DNA of 64,000 nt from contig JABANN010000018.1 of assembly GCA_013115125.1 (NCBI GenBank), positions 62,001 through 126,000 of the forward strand. Direction: 5' to 3'. The stretch is from Perkinsus olseni. Its lineage: Eukaryota; Perkinsozoa; Perkinsida. Both the position numbers and the translations under genes were made by a program. Shown in pieces: positions 31,135 to 42,155 of this stretch (position 1 is its first letter; every line of letters begins with the position of its first letter). The notes beneath the pieces were generated by a model. That model did no database searches and was not told the DNA's origin. It saw only the letters and a program-made list of their open reading frames with translations.

Positions 31135-33108
31135 TCAATATGGCGCTGCTGCCGCTGCAGCGACTGTGGCGTGCTTCGGGCAGGCATCATTGCTGCCTTC
31201 ACCCTTCTTAATTTGGACCTTTATTCTCTTCCCAGTGGGCGCCATGTAGCCATCCATCGTTTGGACCTGTAACACAAAAACTGTCTCCTTTCTTTCTCGG
31301 GTAGTCCGATGCCTGCTGACTAATAGGCAACTCCTTCACATTAACCAACACTAGTGCCTTTTCATAGTCCATTTAATCCCTCTTCGCCCACACGACCGCC
31401 GAGCGCCAATGTCATGGACAGAGCCACAGCCGCAGTAACCTCCACGTACAGCTCTTGCTGCCGATTCACAGTTGTCGTAGGAGATGAAGCCGTAGCCTCG
31501 AGAAATACCAGTCTGCTTGTCTACCACCACCTGTGATACCTCCGGCCTCCTTGTCCGCTAGGCGCAGCCTCCAACTTACCTTAGCCGATATGATCCGTCC
31601 GAACTGCCCGAAGTTCTGCCGTAAGTCCGTCTCGGTCCACGCGTCTGGGACGGAGAATACGAAGACGTTTGCTCCACTGGGACCTGCTGCCCATCGTGAA
31701 GGCCCCCCTACGACGCACTTCGATTACCCTTGGCTTGAGGGGCCGTGTGAGCGGCTGCTGGATTCTTGAACTCCATAGGAAGCTCCCATTGCACGGTGTT
31801 CGAATGGGAGTTGTGATAGTAAGGTGTGCCGTCCATTGCGAAGTACCTTGCCAGGCAAGATTGCCAAGCATAAGGAATTCTACTGAGGGGTCTAGCGAAG
31901 CCTCCGTCAACCTACTCCGTCCAAGCGCCTATCGTTCTCGATGCAGGTGGTTGCTGGCTGCCAGAAGTAGCATCATTCACAGCCGCATTGAGGGGTACCG
32001 AGGCTGTGAAACAATCCATGCAAAGAGTGCCACGGAGTCACACTCCCACCAGCCCTCCTCACCGTGGCCACTCTGACCGTATCCCTGCGACATGCCGTTC
32101 ACGAAGCGGGGCTGAGCCTGGTTTGGGTTATGATCATAACCATTGGTTGCCGGGGAGCCGTAGGAGCTGACTGGAGGTAGCGAGCCTGAGGATAGGGAAC
32201 CAACTCAGCAGCCTGGCTGAGAAACAGGTTTAATTATGCCGTGCTACCAGCTGGCCGCTTCGAAGGGCCTCCCCGACTAGAAGGATCAGCGACCTTCACT
32301 TCCAACATCCGCTGTGACCCCTCCACCTGCACTCGGCCATTGACCTCACTGATAGCCTGCATGGCGTCCTTCTCATCAGCAAATCGTACGAAGGCATATC
32401 TGATGGTATTGCCTCTTTGACGGTTGGCGTGCAAGAGGCTTCCCACAAGGCATGCGGTCCCGGTACGTGGACTTCAGTCACTCGGCCAAAAGGCTCGAAT
32501 ATGTTACGTAGTTCAGCAGCCTCAGTAGAGGGGCCAAGACCGGACACGTACAGCTTCGTATCTTGACCTACGCACCGCAAAGGATACGCCCAGATGCACC
32601 TCTAGTCCTGTCCCCACGACTACCTCTAATCCCTGGAGACTCCTTAGGAAGGCCGAGCCTCTCTGCTTCCCCTTGTGCATATATAACAGTGAGGGGCTTA
32701 GCACTCTAAGGAAGGCAACGTCGCTACGCTCACGGCCGGCTCATTGACCAACGTCTGGTAAGGTCTTCCCATTGAGTGCCGCGATCGCACTCTGGCCCTC
32801 CGCCAGATCTCGAAAGCGTACAAAGGCCAACCCTGCATCAGGGCACAGGATGCACGCTTTAGCAGCAGCCGCTGCAACCCACCCCGAGACTCGTGTGTCT
32901 CCCTGTCTTTCATGATGAACACTTCCTCGATCCCGCCATACCTGATCACACGGCCAGGGGGAAGTAAAGACCTTGGCCGATAGAGTTGACACCCTGTTGG
33001 CTACTCCTGGAATATCCTCAGCACATCGTCTGATGTCAAGGACTTGGACAGGCCTCGGACGAAGAGCTTCACTGGGCCCCCGCCGAGGCTCTGTGGTACG
33101 TTTACCAT
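31135..33108 (-). CDS. CELF/Bruno-like RNA-binding protein with three RRMs
   Basis: Start ATG 33108 (MVNVPQSLGGGPVKLFVR). RRM1: VKLFVRGLSKSLTSDDVL, then across introns YGGIEEVFIMKDRETHES, GLAFVRFRDLAEGQSAI and KPLTVIYAQGEAERLGL. RRM2: QDTKLYVSGLGPSTEAAELR, FEPFGRVTEVH, RYAFVRFADEKDAMQAISEV. A Tyr/Gly/Gln/Pro linker (SYGSPATNGYDHNPNQ) leads to RRM3: ANVFVFSVPDAWTETDLRQ, FGRIISAK, GISRGYGFISYDNCESAA, VQTMDGYMAPTGKRIKVQIK. It ends AAAAAPY with TGA 31135-31137. Two RRMs, a divergent linker and a C-terminal RRM is the CELF/BRUNOL layout. Such proteins bind GU-rich RNA to control splicing, translation or decay. RNP1 and RNP2 motifs are intact. At least eight short introns. Confidence 0.88.
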
Positions 33109-33265
33109 ATACTAAATACACACTACCGAGTTCAGCTTGTCTGCACCTGTTATCAGCACTGACGGCGGTACCTCCCAAGGGCTCTGCTGTAACAACCCAA
33201 CAGAGACAGCAAGAACGGCAGTAGGAAACTTATTAAAGGCCCAGTATGAGGCGACCAGCAGCATG

Positions 33266-34747
33266 CTACTGAGGCACGTGCTCGTCAACCCACTCAGACC
33301 CCATGAGCTGGCATACAATATTCCTGTACTTAGGAGAGGCCTCAGCGAGCTTCGTCAAGCGTTTCCGATCATGCCGTGCGAGATACCTGCCCATTTACCG
33401 TCCTGGAAAACGCCTAACACCTCTTCGCTCACTCAGCAAGTTTGCTGCGGGGCCGCACTGTTTTCCCCGCTATGCCCATCCGGTCCATGAAATCCTGATC
33501 ACGGTACCAAAATCGACAGAATCAAAGTAGCCGTGGCCCAGAGTACATCGATGATCGCGTCACTCGCCGCAGTCTTCTCGTCTCCATCAGCGTCCCCAGT
33601 CGAGGCCTCCGATAGCACCTCCAACTCTATAATGGAATAGGGCACGGGGTCGTTAGGGAAGGTTGCCGAATCCACATCCACATTGATCGTCTAAAGTGAT
33701 GATACATGTCCACACTCCTTTATGCCCATCCGCCACGGAGACGAAGCTTGGCACTATGGTAGAGCCACTCAGAGACTAATTCGATCACTGATGGCTCACT
33801 AATACACTGGTCACTGATATCACTGGACTGATGGCAGCCATCATCCCTGAGAGAGCCTCTATCCCCGGGTTACCCTGCCATCCTGAACGGCATGATATGT
33901 AGTCCTATCACTAGTGAGCTCAGCGAAGACCTTAAAACCTCGCTGATCCAGGAGATGACGAAGATCGACCTTGGGACGGTCCACTGACGGAAAAAGGAAC
34001 TGAAGTTGCTGAGACCTAGACAAACATTCATTATGATAAATCTGCGTTACCTCTTTTACATTATTCTCTCCTTCCAGCTCATTATAGATCGAGGAGCCGT
34101 TGTGGGAGCCGTTCGAGATACCAGGAACCTTCATCTCCCATCCACCATTTCGGAGCCGAAGCCATTGGTCTTTCCTGAATACGGTACACCAAGTGCTGGC
34201 CATACACCGATTGGGATAAGGCAAATAACACCATGACGTGCACAGTTTCACGGGGGGATATTCCGTAGAGCGTAAACGAACCAGAGGTTCTACTCAAGGC
34301 CAGGATTACAGGATTATGGATAACAATAACACGTAATACTGAAAATCTTCATTCACATTTTACGACATATATAACATATGAGAGAAAGATCCACACTGTA
34401 AGATACTGACGCGCCAAGCGTATCGATATCAAACTAGTAGACGTGATATAAACAAGATAGTAGAAGTAGGGCCAACAATACTAATATTCTAGGAACAGTA
34501 GTAATGACCATCTCGAGCAATGACTACCATCAACGCACATGAGCCACAATACCCCCAGTCACCTGACCAACGACATCTCATGATCATCCCAATACGTGTC
34601 GTGGAGCACAACACGACGGACAGGCGCTCCGAGCTTGGATAAGAAGGCGGCAACCTCAGCCGATGACGAAAGCGCTATCTTCCTCTCCACCTCCAATCGT
34701 GCCGCTGCAGCAGCAGCAGCACTAGCAGTAGCAGTAGTAGCAGACAT
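33266..34747 (-). CDS. THTPA: CYTH-domain protein, thiamine-triphosphatase-like
   Basis: Start ATG 34747; a low-complexity Ala/Thr N-terminus (TASAAAAAAA) leads into ARLEVERKIALSSS, the ExExK motif that defines CYTH phosphatases. HDTYWDDHEMSLVR joins across an intron (AG|GTGACT..ATTCAG, about 34175-34560) to KDQWLRLRNGGWEMKVPG, which aligns with the WLRxR..GWELKxPG core of mammalian ThTPase. It continues with VDLRHLLDQRGFKVFAELTS, TINVDVDSATFPNDPVPYSI and, after another intron, DFMDRMGIAGKTVRPRSKLA and EYLARHDRKRLTKLAE, ending at TAG 33266-33268. The predicted reaction is hydrolysis of thiamine triphosphate or another triphosphate with Mg2+. A C-terminal helix with RxKL is typical of the family. 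Inorganic triphosphatase activity is an alternative. Confidence 0.85.
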
Positions 34748-35204
34748 AACGCTAATAGGAATACACAAGCTGGTGGACCACTGAATATTAAGCAACGTAG
34801 GATAAGCACTCCACAAGGGATGTCTCATTGCCAGTGTGGGTTGGTATTGAATGATAGTATTGGTGGTTCATCTCTCCCATTGTCTCATACCCACCGATAG
34901 CGGTAGTGTGTACAAAGATTACTGAGAATTGATAAAGGCGAGGATACTCCACGACCATCAATGCATCTACAAGTATTGTTATCATCACCATTATTATCCC
35001 GCGTAATACACCCCCTTTTAACGCATAATCATAGTAGTGGTAGTAGTAGTATCAATAATAATAGGACTGCGGCTGGTGGGTAACAGTACTAGCCACCACA
35101 GGGAGGAGGAGGAGGAGGCGCACCGCTTGATAACGTCTATCTACGCCTACTATCATCAACCAGTATCCAAGATTCAACATGGACCAGGAAAATACGCGGA
35201 AAAA
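34748..35204. other. Intergenic region with short trinucleotide tracts
   Basis: Holds the upstream region of the CYTH gene and the 3' end of the SRSF1-like gene. Short GTAGTAGTA and GGAGGAGGAGG tracts lie near 35034-35120. No gene or RNA is supported. Confidence 0.4.
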
Positions 35205-37065
35205 TTAATAGCGCATACCACCACGAGGCCGATCGTATCTTTTAATATCGTAAGAGGAATCGTCATCACCACCTGAGGCAGGGAGGAATCTTGACGTCGA
35301 CCATGCAGATGGCAAAAAGGTCCTACCAGTGTTGCGAGAGCCCTCATTCCTAGTGATACGTAGGCGTTCAGTACAGCCCTGTATACGTCGGCCGTCCAAG
35401 GATTTGATGATATCATCCACCTGAAACAGTCCGCGTACGCATCAACAATGCGTATTCTACTCTACCTGTGCAGCGTTAGTATACTCCAGCACACCACAGC
35501 AGACTCGGCCTTCACGGAAAGTCCTGGCGAACGAGCAAGAGCTGCCATAATCCTTGCCTAACATCAACAACAGCGTAACCAACCATCAGCAATCGAAAGC
35601 TCTCACCAAGTTGCTTGAGTTCTTGCCAGCTCATATCTTCAGGGAGATTCTCCAACTTGAGCTGTAGTGCCCCTCGAGGAGCCGTGGCCCCACCATAGCG
35701 GCCGGCAGGGCGTGGGGTGTCTCTGTCATCGTAATAGCTGACTCCACTGTCACCATCGGTACGGCGGCCACCATGAGGAGAACCATCCCCACCACGACTA
35801 GCACGGCCACCGTCACGATCCCAGGACCCATGAGGGTCGGCGGTCCTCGAACGGCTGCCAGGAGGGCTGTAACTGAGTGCGAGGAGATGATCGTAGTGCT
35901 GCGAATGATGGTAGGCTTACTCAGGGTAGTCACGACGAGTCGCGACGTCTCTGCCATAGTCATCTCTTCGGCCTCCACGAGGGTCTGAGACAAGCACATC
36001 CACAAGGAGAGCTAAGCTGGTGATGACTTACCTTCCCGGTACCAATCCCCGCCACGCCTGTCCTGATATCCCCTTCTGAATTCCGAAGAGTATCCACCAC
36101 TGTAGCCACCAGCGCCCCAGCGGCCGCCATAAGAAGGCCTTCTCCAGTCCCTGACCATACGCTGCTATAAACCCCCCCCATCCACTGTGAGGCACCCACC
36201 TGTTATAGGAGTCGTTTGGACGGCGACCGTCGGTAGATTGCCGAGTAGCATGAGCGACCTGCAGGAACTCCCTCAGAGCCGGTCAAACTGCACATCACTC
36301 ACCTTGATAGTGAAGCCACCGAATTTAGTCTGGTCCACATCCTCAATGGCATCCGTGGCTGCATTCTCGGTTTCGAACTGGAGGAAGGCGTAGGTGTCCC
36401 TTGACGATTGGCAGATCTTCACATCAGTGACTCGACCTACCACACCAACCGTAACTCCCAGAGAGCAACCTCGAGCGACTTACCGAATTTACCGAACCTA
36501 TCCTCAAGCTCAGCATCGCGGACGTCCGAGGGCAGGCCGCCAACCCAGATGCGAGATGCACACCCTGGCTGCGGGGGCATTCTGGCAGGGGTGATCTCGG
36601 CGCGACCGTATCGACGAGGGGCCGATCGAGACCTAAAGGGAAGTGAGAGGGGCACTAGGACTGACCTTCTCCTTACCTCGATCTGTCCCGCCTAGGCTCC
36701 CGCCTGATTTCATCATCGTAGCTGCCATCACGACGACGGTCGCCAGAGGTACTTCTCTGACGCCGACCATCGTCCGACATGGAGTCGGTGCTGCTGCTCG
36801 CTCGAGCCGGGGTGCCACGGGACGCTTCCATGCGACCAGTACAACTACCAGAGGCTTCCGTGGAGGTTGTAGGCTGTCCGGAAGGAGCATCCTTCACATC
36901 ACTAGCCCCTAACGGTGCGGTACTCTCGGGGGCTTCTGCTGAATCTCTGGGGGCCTCGCGTTCGGTGTCCTTTTCGTGAGCGGGGGCCTTGGGGCTCTGG
37001 TCCCCACCAGTGGGAGCATCACTGGGGGCCGGGCAAGGGTAGTCAACAGAAGTTTCTCCAGCCAT
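35205..37065 (-). CDS. SR splicing factor with two RRMs (SRSF1-like)
   Basis: Start ATG 37065 (MAGETSVDYPCPAPSDAP). A long low-complexity acidic/Ser N-terminal region precedes RRRDGSYDDEIRREPRRDRS and RSRSAPRRYGRAEITPAR. RRM1: SRIWVGGLPSDVRDAELEDR, FGKFG, RVTDVKICQSSRDTYAFLQF, DAIEDVDQTKFGGFTIK. An Arg/Gly/Tyr linker (SYGGRWGAGGYSGGYSSE, RRGYQDRRGGDWYRE, GRASRGGDGSPHGGRR) leads to a second, ASF/SF2-type RRM: LQLKLENLPEDMSWQELKQL, DYGSSCSFARTFREGRVCCG, LEYTNAAQ and VDDIIKSLDGRRIQG. It ends at TAA 35205-35207. The expected role is constitutive and alternative splicing. The WQ(D/E)LK(D/Q) motif of pseudo-RRMs is SWQELKQL here. Eight or so introns. Confidence 0.85.
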
Positions 37066-37371
37066 TTTATGAAGCCGAACCACTCAAGGGTGGCACGCGA
37101 TGCAAACGTTTTTACATGAGTTAAAACGCTCAAATCCATACCCATTCCGCGCAACGATTAGGTCCATAAACGTGCTCTCGGGATGTTTAAGCGGGTTCAT
37201 GAAGGTGGCAAGCACCCTCCAGTAGCCTGACCTGCCATATTACGGGGCGGTCCTTGGGAGAGTTGCCCTCCTGCGAGGGAGGGTGACGCCCTCTTCCGTA
37301 CCTTCTCTGTGTGACCTCTTATCGCGCTGCGTCTCTCTATCGTGGATGTCTTCTTCGCAGTTGATGTGTTT

Positions 37372-38696
37372 ATGTTGAATCGGAAATGTTCGTGGTGTAG
37401 TAAGGGAATGCAGGACCTACTACTACTGCCCTATCATTGGCGACGGAAAGGACGACCTGTGTGTCGTGTTTTGGGATTGGTGATGATAGTAATCCTAATA
37501 TGGTTGGTGGTGATGGTGGATTCAACAGCCGCTGACGATTCTACGGGTTACTGCCGTTGGGTCTCTCAAGAGGACACGTTCCATTCCTATGAGGGTGTAC
37601 ACGAGGTCTACATTAGTTTTGATAATACCGATCAAACCAAAGCTTACATCGGGCTCTACGTGGACATGTCCGCCGATGGTGACCCGGGCACCCGGCAAGT
37701 CTACTTATGCCAAGGCGAGTTTGCCACAGTCAAGCAGACCTTCCCTAACAACTCCAGTTCAGTGAGCATACAGCAGAGCCAAGTGTCTATCACGTATCAT
37801 AGTATGAGCTTATGTGTGAGCAAGGCGTTCAACTTTATGAAAGATACTGGCCTTATTCAGCGAGACACGAACGAGCTTACCTACCTTCTCTTGGCTCTGA
37901 ACGAAACATGGTAGTAGGGGAGGGGATGGTAGTCGTCATCGTCAGCGCGAGTCCCGTCAGGTTCATCACTGGTCCGAATGCCGACATTAATCGTCTTTCT
38001 CTGTACACGGCCGGGAACCAGCTCGAACGGTGTTCTAAGGACGGAGCAACGCGCCCTATCGCGGGCGTCTATTGTGCTTCAACTTATTCCCTTAATGCGA
38101 CTAACGCTGACGAAGCCCAACTCGGTGCTCTCGGCCAAGGGGTATTCGTCACCGACTATGCTCCGGTCACGGACTACCATCCTTCTATTTTTGTAGGGTC
38201 ATTCAACTTTGTAGTTGGAACCTTCTGGGGCTCCCTCAACTTGACCTCGTACGATACGCCTGGTAGGCTCGCCACCATGCCTAGGAATAATCCGCTCACC
38301 TACAGTATCGGTACCAACGGGAACATCTCCTATGTCCTTTACTACGATCTCATATCGGTTTTCATCAAGACAAGTCTGTTGGACCGGGTAGGTGACGCGC
38401 AGACAATCGCCGTGTCCTACGAGAATCGGTACACCCTCCAACTCGGTGGTAACCGTCTCTCCTGTCCCGTCATGTACGGCCAGATCGGAGACATCATGCG
38501 GCAAGGAGCAGTGGCTGGGCCTGACCCTGGCATATTACCTAATATTATTGAGGACCCGTGGAAGCAGGCCCAAGGCCTGGTCATAGGGTGCGTTGCTGCA
38601 TTCATAATGGTAGTATTTGTTATATGGTCCGTACGTGTCGATAAACGTCGGAAGAAGGCCATGAAGAGACGTACAGCACTTATCATACCTACCTAG
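37372..38696 (+). CDS. Type I membrane glycoprotein, unrecognised
   Basis: In-frame ATGs at 37372 and 37408 precede a basic stretch and a strong hydrophobic signal (VLGLVMIVILIWLVVMVDST). The luminal domain has several N-glycosylation sites (PNNSS, LNET, TNRT-like, LNATN, GNISY) and scattered Cys. One 40-nt intron (TG|GTAGTA..CGTCAG, about 37912-37951) joins LLALNE to CASPVRFITGPNADINRL; without it a TAG would end the chain. Near the C-terminus a second hydrophobic segment (GLVIGCVAAFIMVVFVIW) is followed by a basic cytosolic tail (RRKKAMKRR), ending TAG 38694-38696. The layout suggests a surface or endomembrane protein. No family recognised. Confidence 0.75.
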
Positions 38697-39201
38697 GGTC
38701 TTGTGGTCTTGCTGTGTTAGTGGCCTAGAGTGGTAGGAGGACTCTTGTCAACCCTGTTTGGTTGTGGCATCAGAGGACTGGTCATCGCCGCACGCCTGTG
38801 AGCTCGGAGCCTGCGACCACCGCTTCTATGTCCTTTGTTGTACTCTTCGTGTAATATAACAACAACGATACGGTCACTACGCCGTCTAACATTTTGTAAC
38901 ATTGTTCAACAGTAGATGGCCCGACGGTGGTGACCTCCAACCATAGAGCTGTCATTCCGTAGCTGCCGCTACGATGCTCTCTTCCAAGATGAGTTTCTTC
39001 GGTATGGTCAGCTTAGTCGTGTTGTTTAACTATGGGGACCAAGTCGTTGAGCGTAGGCAGCCAGTTAGTGCAAGCTGAAGCTGAAGTCACTTTTGAGCTT
39101 CTACTAAATGCAAGCTGTAGCCTTAGGTGGACCAGGGGCCGCTCGGGTGGGAGGTGAGTCCGCACATACCGAAAAGGACTCCATCCGACCAGACTAGGTT
39201 G
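38697..39201. other. Intergenic region, nothing identified
   Basis: Separates two plus-strand genes and should contain the BCS1 promoter. No repeat, RNA gene or credible frame is seen. Confidence 0.4.
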
Positions 39202-41846
39202 ATGGTGATGTCAGGACCAGTTTCTCCTGTCCCTCCTGATAGCGGTATACTGTCCTACTTCCCCGAGTGGCTGTCATCTAACCCGTATTTTGGAGCCGGC
39301 TTCGGCCTGGTTGGAGTGGGCGCGGTCATGGGCATTCTCAGAACCTCTTGTGAGCATTACCGCATTCTGATAGCATTTCTGACATATCCGTCTGTTCGAA
39401 AGTATCCAAGGTCGACTCTGGCATCTGATCGAAAGTATCCGAGGTTGACTCTGGCATCTGATCGAAAGTATCCGAGGTTGACTCTGGCATCTGATCGAAA
39501 GAATCCAAGGTCGCAACACGCGTGTCCTTTCTTCATGCCTGACCGGGTCAGGCTGACCCTAGTCGAGCTCTCCCCCGGCACAAACTGTGTTGATCCATCC
39601 TCAGCGACGAGCCTACAGACAGTCTTCCGACGACGGGCACTGTCCTCCTTGGAGATACCTAGCAAGGACTACTCCTACCAGTGGGTCATGCAGTGGCTGG
39701 TGACGAAGAATGGCAGATATACTCAACATATAGGTAATGCCAGAACACCAGTAGTGCAACCCTACCGTTACCGCCGAACACTCTGTTACAGCACCAACAC
39801 TTTCCGTACTTGTATCGGTGTGTCTTTGAGCGAGGAGTGGTACTTGTGCCTGCCCTCGTGGCGCGATCCGAATGGCTACCCTGTCATCATCATCACTAAC
39901 CGGACACAGTGGTCCCTGCCGAACTCAGGCGTGGAGACGAACCACTCCAAAGATGTCTCCGGCCGGATGACTACGTCCTTTGATTTCATACCCAGCCCGG
40001 GTCGCCACTTAATGAAATTTAACGGTAAGTCGCGGCGAATGGGTACCCGTACAGTTATCATCGTTCTACGTTAGTTCGACCATCATTAGCAAGCTAACTC
40101 TAACGAGCCAGTACTTCAGTCTTAGCCTACCTTGATGACAGTTCTTAAAAACTTGAAGTTGTCATGAATACCACGTCGCCGCGTGTTCTCAGTGATAGTA
40201 CCCCACCGGTGTCGGGCTGTTCAGGGCGTCATCGATAGTGATGGTGTCTCCTTCCTCTCGGGAGGTCGATAGTAGGTGCGTGGATGCTAGTGGAGCGGGA
40301 ACGTAACAACTCCACCGTGGACATCACCACAGGCTCACCTTGGGAGACACTAACGCTAACAACGCTAGCATGGAATGCGGGAAAGTTCCAAGGTAGGTCG
40401 GATGGGCTGCTGGGTCCCCCTCGGACGGTCCCTTCAGAGCTCCTGCTAGAAGCCCAGAGTATGGCGGCCAACCGGGAGGAGGGCAAGACTGTCATATACA
40501 ATGCGGCCGGCCACGAATGGCGCCCCTTTGGGAATCCTAAGACGGTTCGACCGTTCGACTCTGGTGAGTCGTACATGGTCGTCTGCGTGGGTAGAGTGGA
40601 AAATGATAGTCGCCCTCGCGCTGGTGATGATGATGATGACGCCCGTTGCCGATCCTGCGCCCCGACTTGATGGCTATTCACATAACACTTTTCGAACAAT
40701 TCTCATCCGTCACTGCTCACCTCAGTCATCCTGGACGGTACAGCAGCGGAGACCATCGCCTCTGATGTGAAGGAGTTCCTTTCCACCGGTTCCTGGTAGG
40801 AGTCGGCCTCCCTGCCTACTCTGACTCCCACCGTCCTGCAGGTATCTCGATAGAGGCATACCCTATCGCCGAGGATACCTCTTCTATGGTCCGCCAGGCT
40901 GCGGCAAGACCAGCTATATAATGGCTTTAGCTGGGCATATACAGTAACTGGGGGAGAGCGGCTCTACACGCACTGCTCCATACCCTCACTTTCATTGTAT
41001 GTTACGCAAGTTGCGGTAGGATGATGTAGTCGTCGACGGTCGTCCTATGGAGATTTTCATAGTTCTTGGAAATTTGGTCTCCCCAGGTACAATATAGCAG
41101 TCCTCAACCTAGGCGACCCGACCATGTCCGACGACAGACTTCAGCGGCTTCTTGCCACTGTGCCTCCCAAGTGAGCGTGGACTCCTCCGTCTGTCGAGAC
41201 TTATAGAGCCCCCATTAGGTGCCTTATCCTCCTCGAGGACGTCGATTGTGTTTTACCGGAATACGAGCCTTCTGAGAAGTCGCCGGCCACGGATTCACGC
41301 CATCAGGGTGACTTCTCCTAGCTGCTCTCTGCTCTAATCTCCCCCTCCCTCAGGTATCCGTCCCATGACGTTCTCCGGTCTCCTCAACGCGCTCGATGGC
41401 GTCGGTTCTACTGAAGAGCGACTCGTCTTCATGACCACCAACAGGCCCTCCTTCCTGCCACCAGTCCTGGTCCGCCCAGGTAGCCTCCACTGGGGGCTCG
41501 CAGTGCTCGCCTACCGTTCTGTCAGGGCGCGTGGACGTGAAGGTCCACGTGGGCCTAGCGACACGGGAGCAGATGCGGCGTATGTTCGTTCGCTTCTATC
41601 CGGACGCAATCGAGTGGGCGGAGGAATTCGCCAGGTGAGCGCTTGGGCCCTGCAGGTGCCGTCGTTTGAGCGTTGATGGTGATGCTCAGGAAGTTGGAAG
41701 GGACGCCATTGTCGTTGGCGGACATCCAGGGGTACTTCCTTTTCTTCAAGGATGACCCTGAGGGATGCTTGGAGAACGTCGGCGAGTTTGCTGACCGCGT
41801 CATCAACAGCCAACGGTGGGACAAGGAGTGCTACTCGCGGTTATAA
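39202..41846 (+). CDS. BCS1L: Mitochondrial chaperone BCS1 (AAA ATPase)
   Basis: Inserts the Rieske Fe/S protein into complex III in the inner mitochondrial membrane. Start ATG 39202. Exon 1 has [20 protein letters not shown], near-identical to the BCS1 signature and membrane segment. Then [92 protein letters not shown] with Walker [36 protein letters not shown] (Walker B), [26 protein letters not shown] (sensor 1), [20 protein letters not shown] and [20 protein letters not shown]. It ends YSRL with TAA 41844-41846. Ten or more introns, mostly short. The stretch between exon 1 and SLEIPSK contains an in-frame 33-nt tandem repeat and may be an intron. Confidence 0.95.
39396..39513. repeat. 33-nt tandem repeat, about 3.6 copies, inside BCS1
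   Basis: Units at 39396-39428, 39429-39461, 39462-39494 and a partial one at 39495-39513 begin TCGAAAGTATCC and differ at only a few positions. The period is a multiple of three and the frame stays open through all copies ([11 protein letters not shown]). BCS1 relatives lack such an insert here, and a GTGAGC donor lies near 39349 with a CAGACAG acceptor near 39620, so the repeat is probably intronic. Confidence 0.85.
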
Positions 41847-42155
41847 AAGCTCCTCGGGCTTGATTGCGTTAGGCCCGGCATGGTAGAAGAAAAAGCCGCT
41901 TCTTCTACTTCCACTCTCCCGACCAAGCGAGACGGCGGGACGTCCCGGGCCGCTCAGGAGAAGGGTCGCGATGCCTCTAGCATGTCTGCTGCCACGGTCG
42001 GGTAATCCGGCACTGCTTGTGTGTGCTCTATGCTTGGAGTTTCTGACACAGCTGGTCTTGGTGTGAGTCAATCGCCTGCCACTGCTTCGCTCCGCTGACG
42101 TGAATCGGTGGTCCTCCGCAGTTTACCAGTACTGTTGTGATGTTCCTTCTTCCTT

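Noticed and set aside
39274-39665. Minus-strand repetitive frames reading as 11-residue repeats
   Set aside because: They only reflect the 33-nt tandem repeat inside BCS1.
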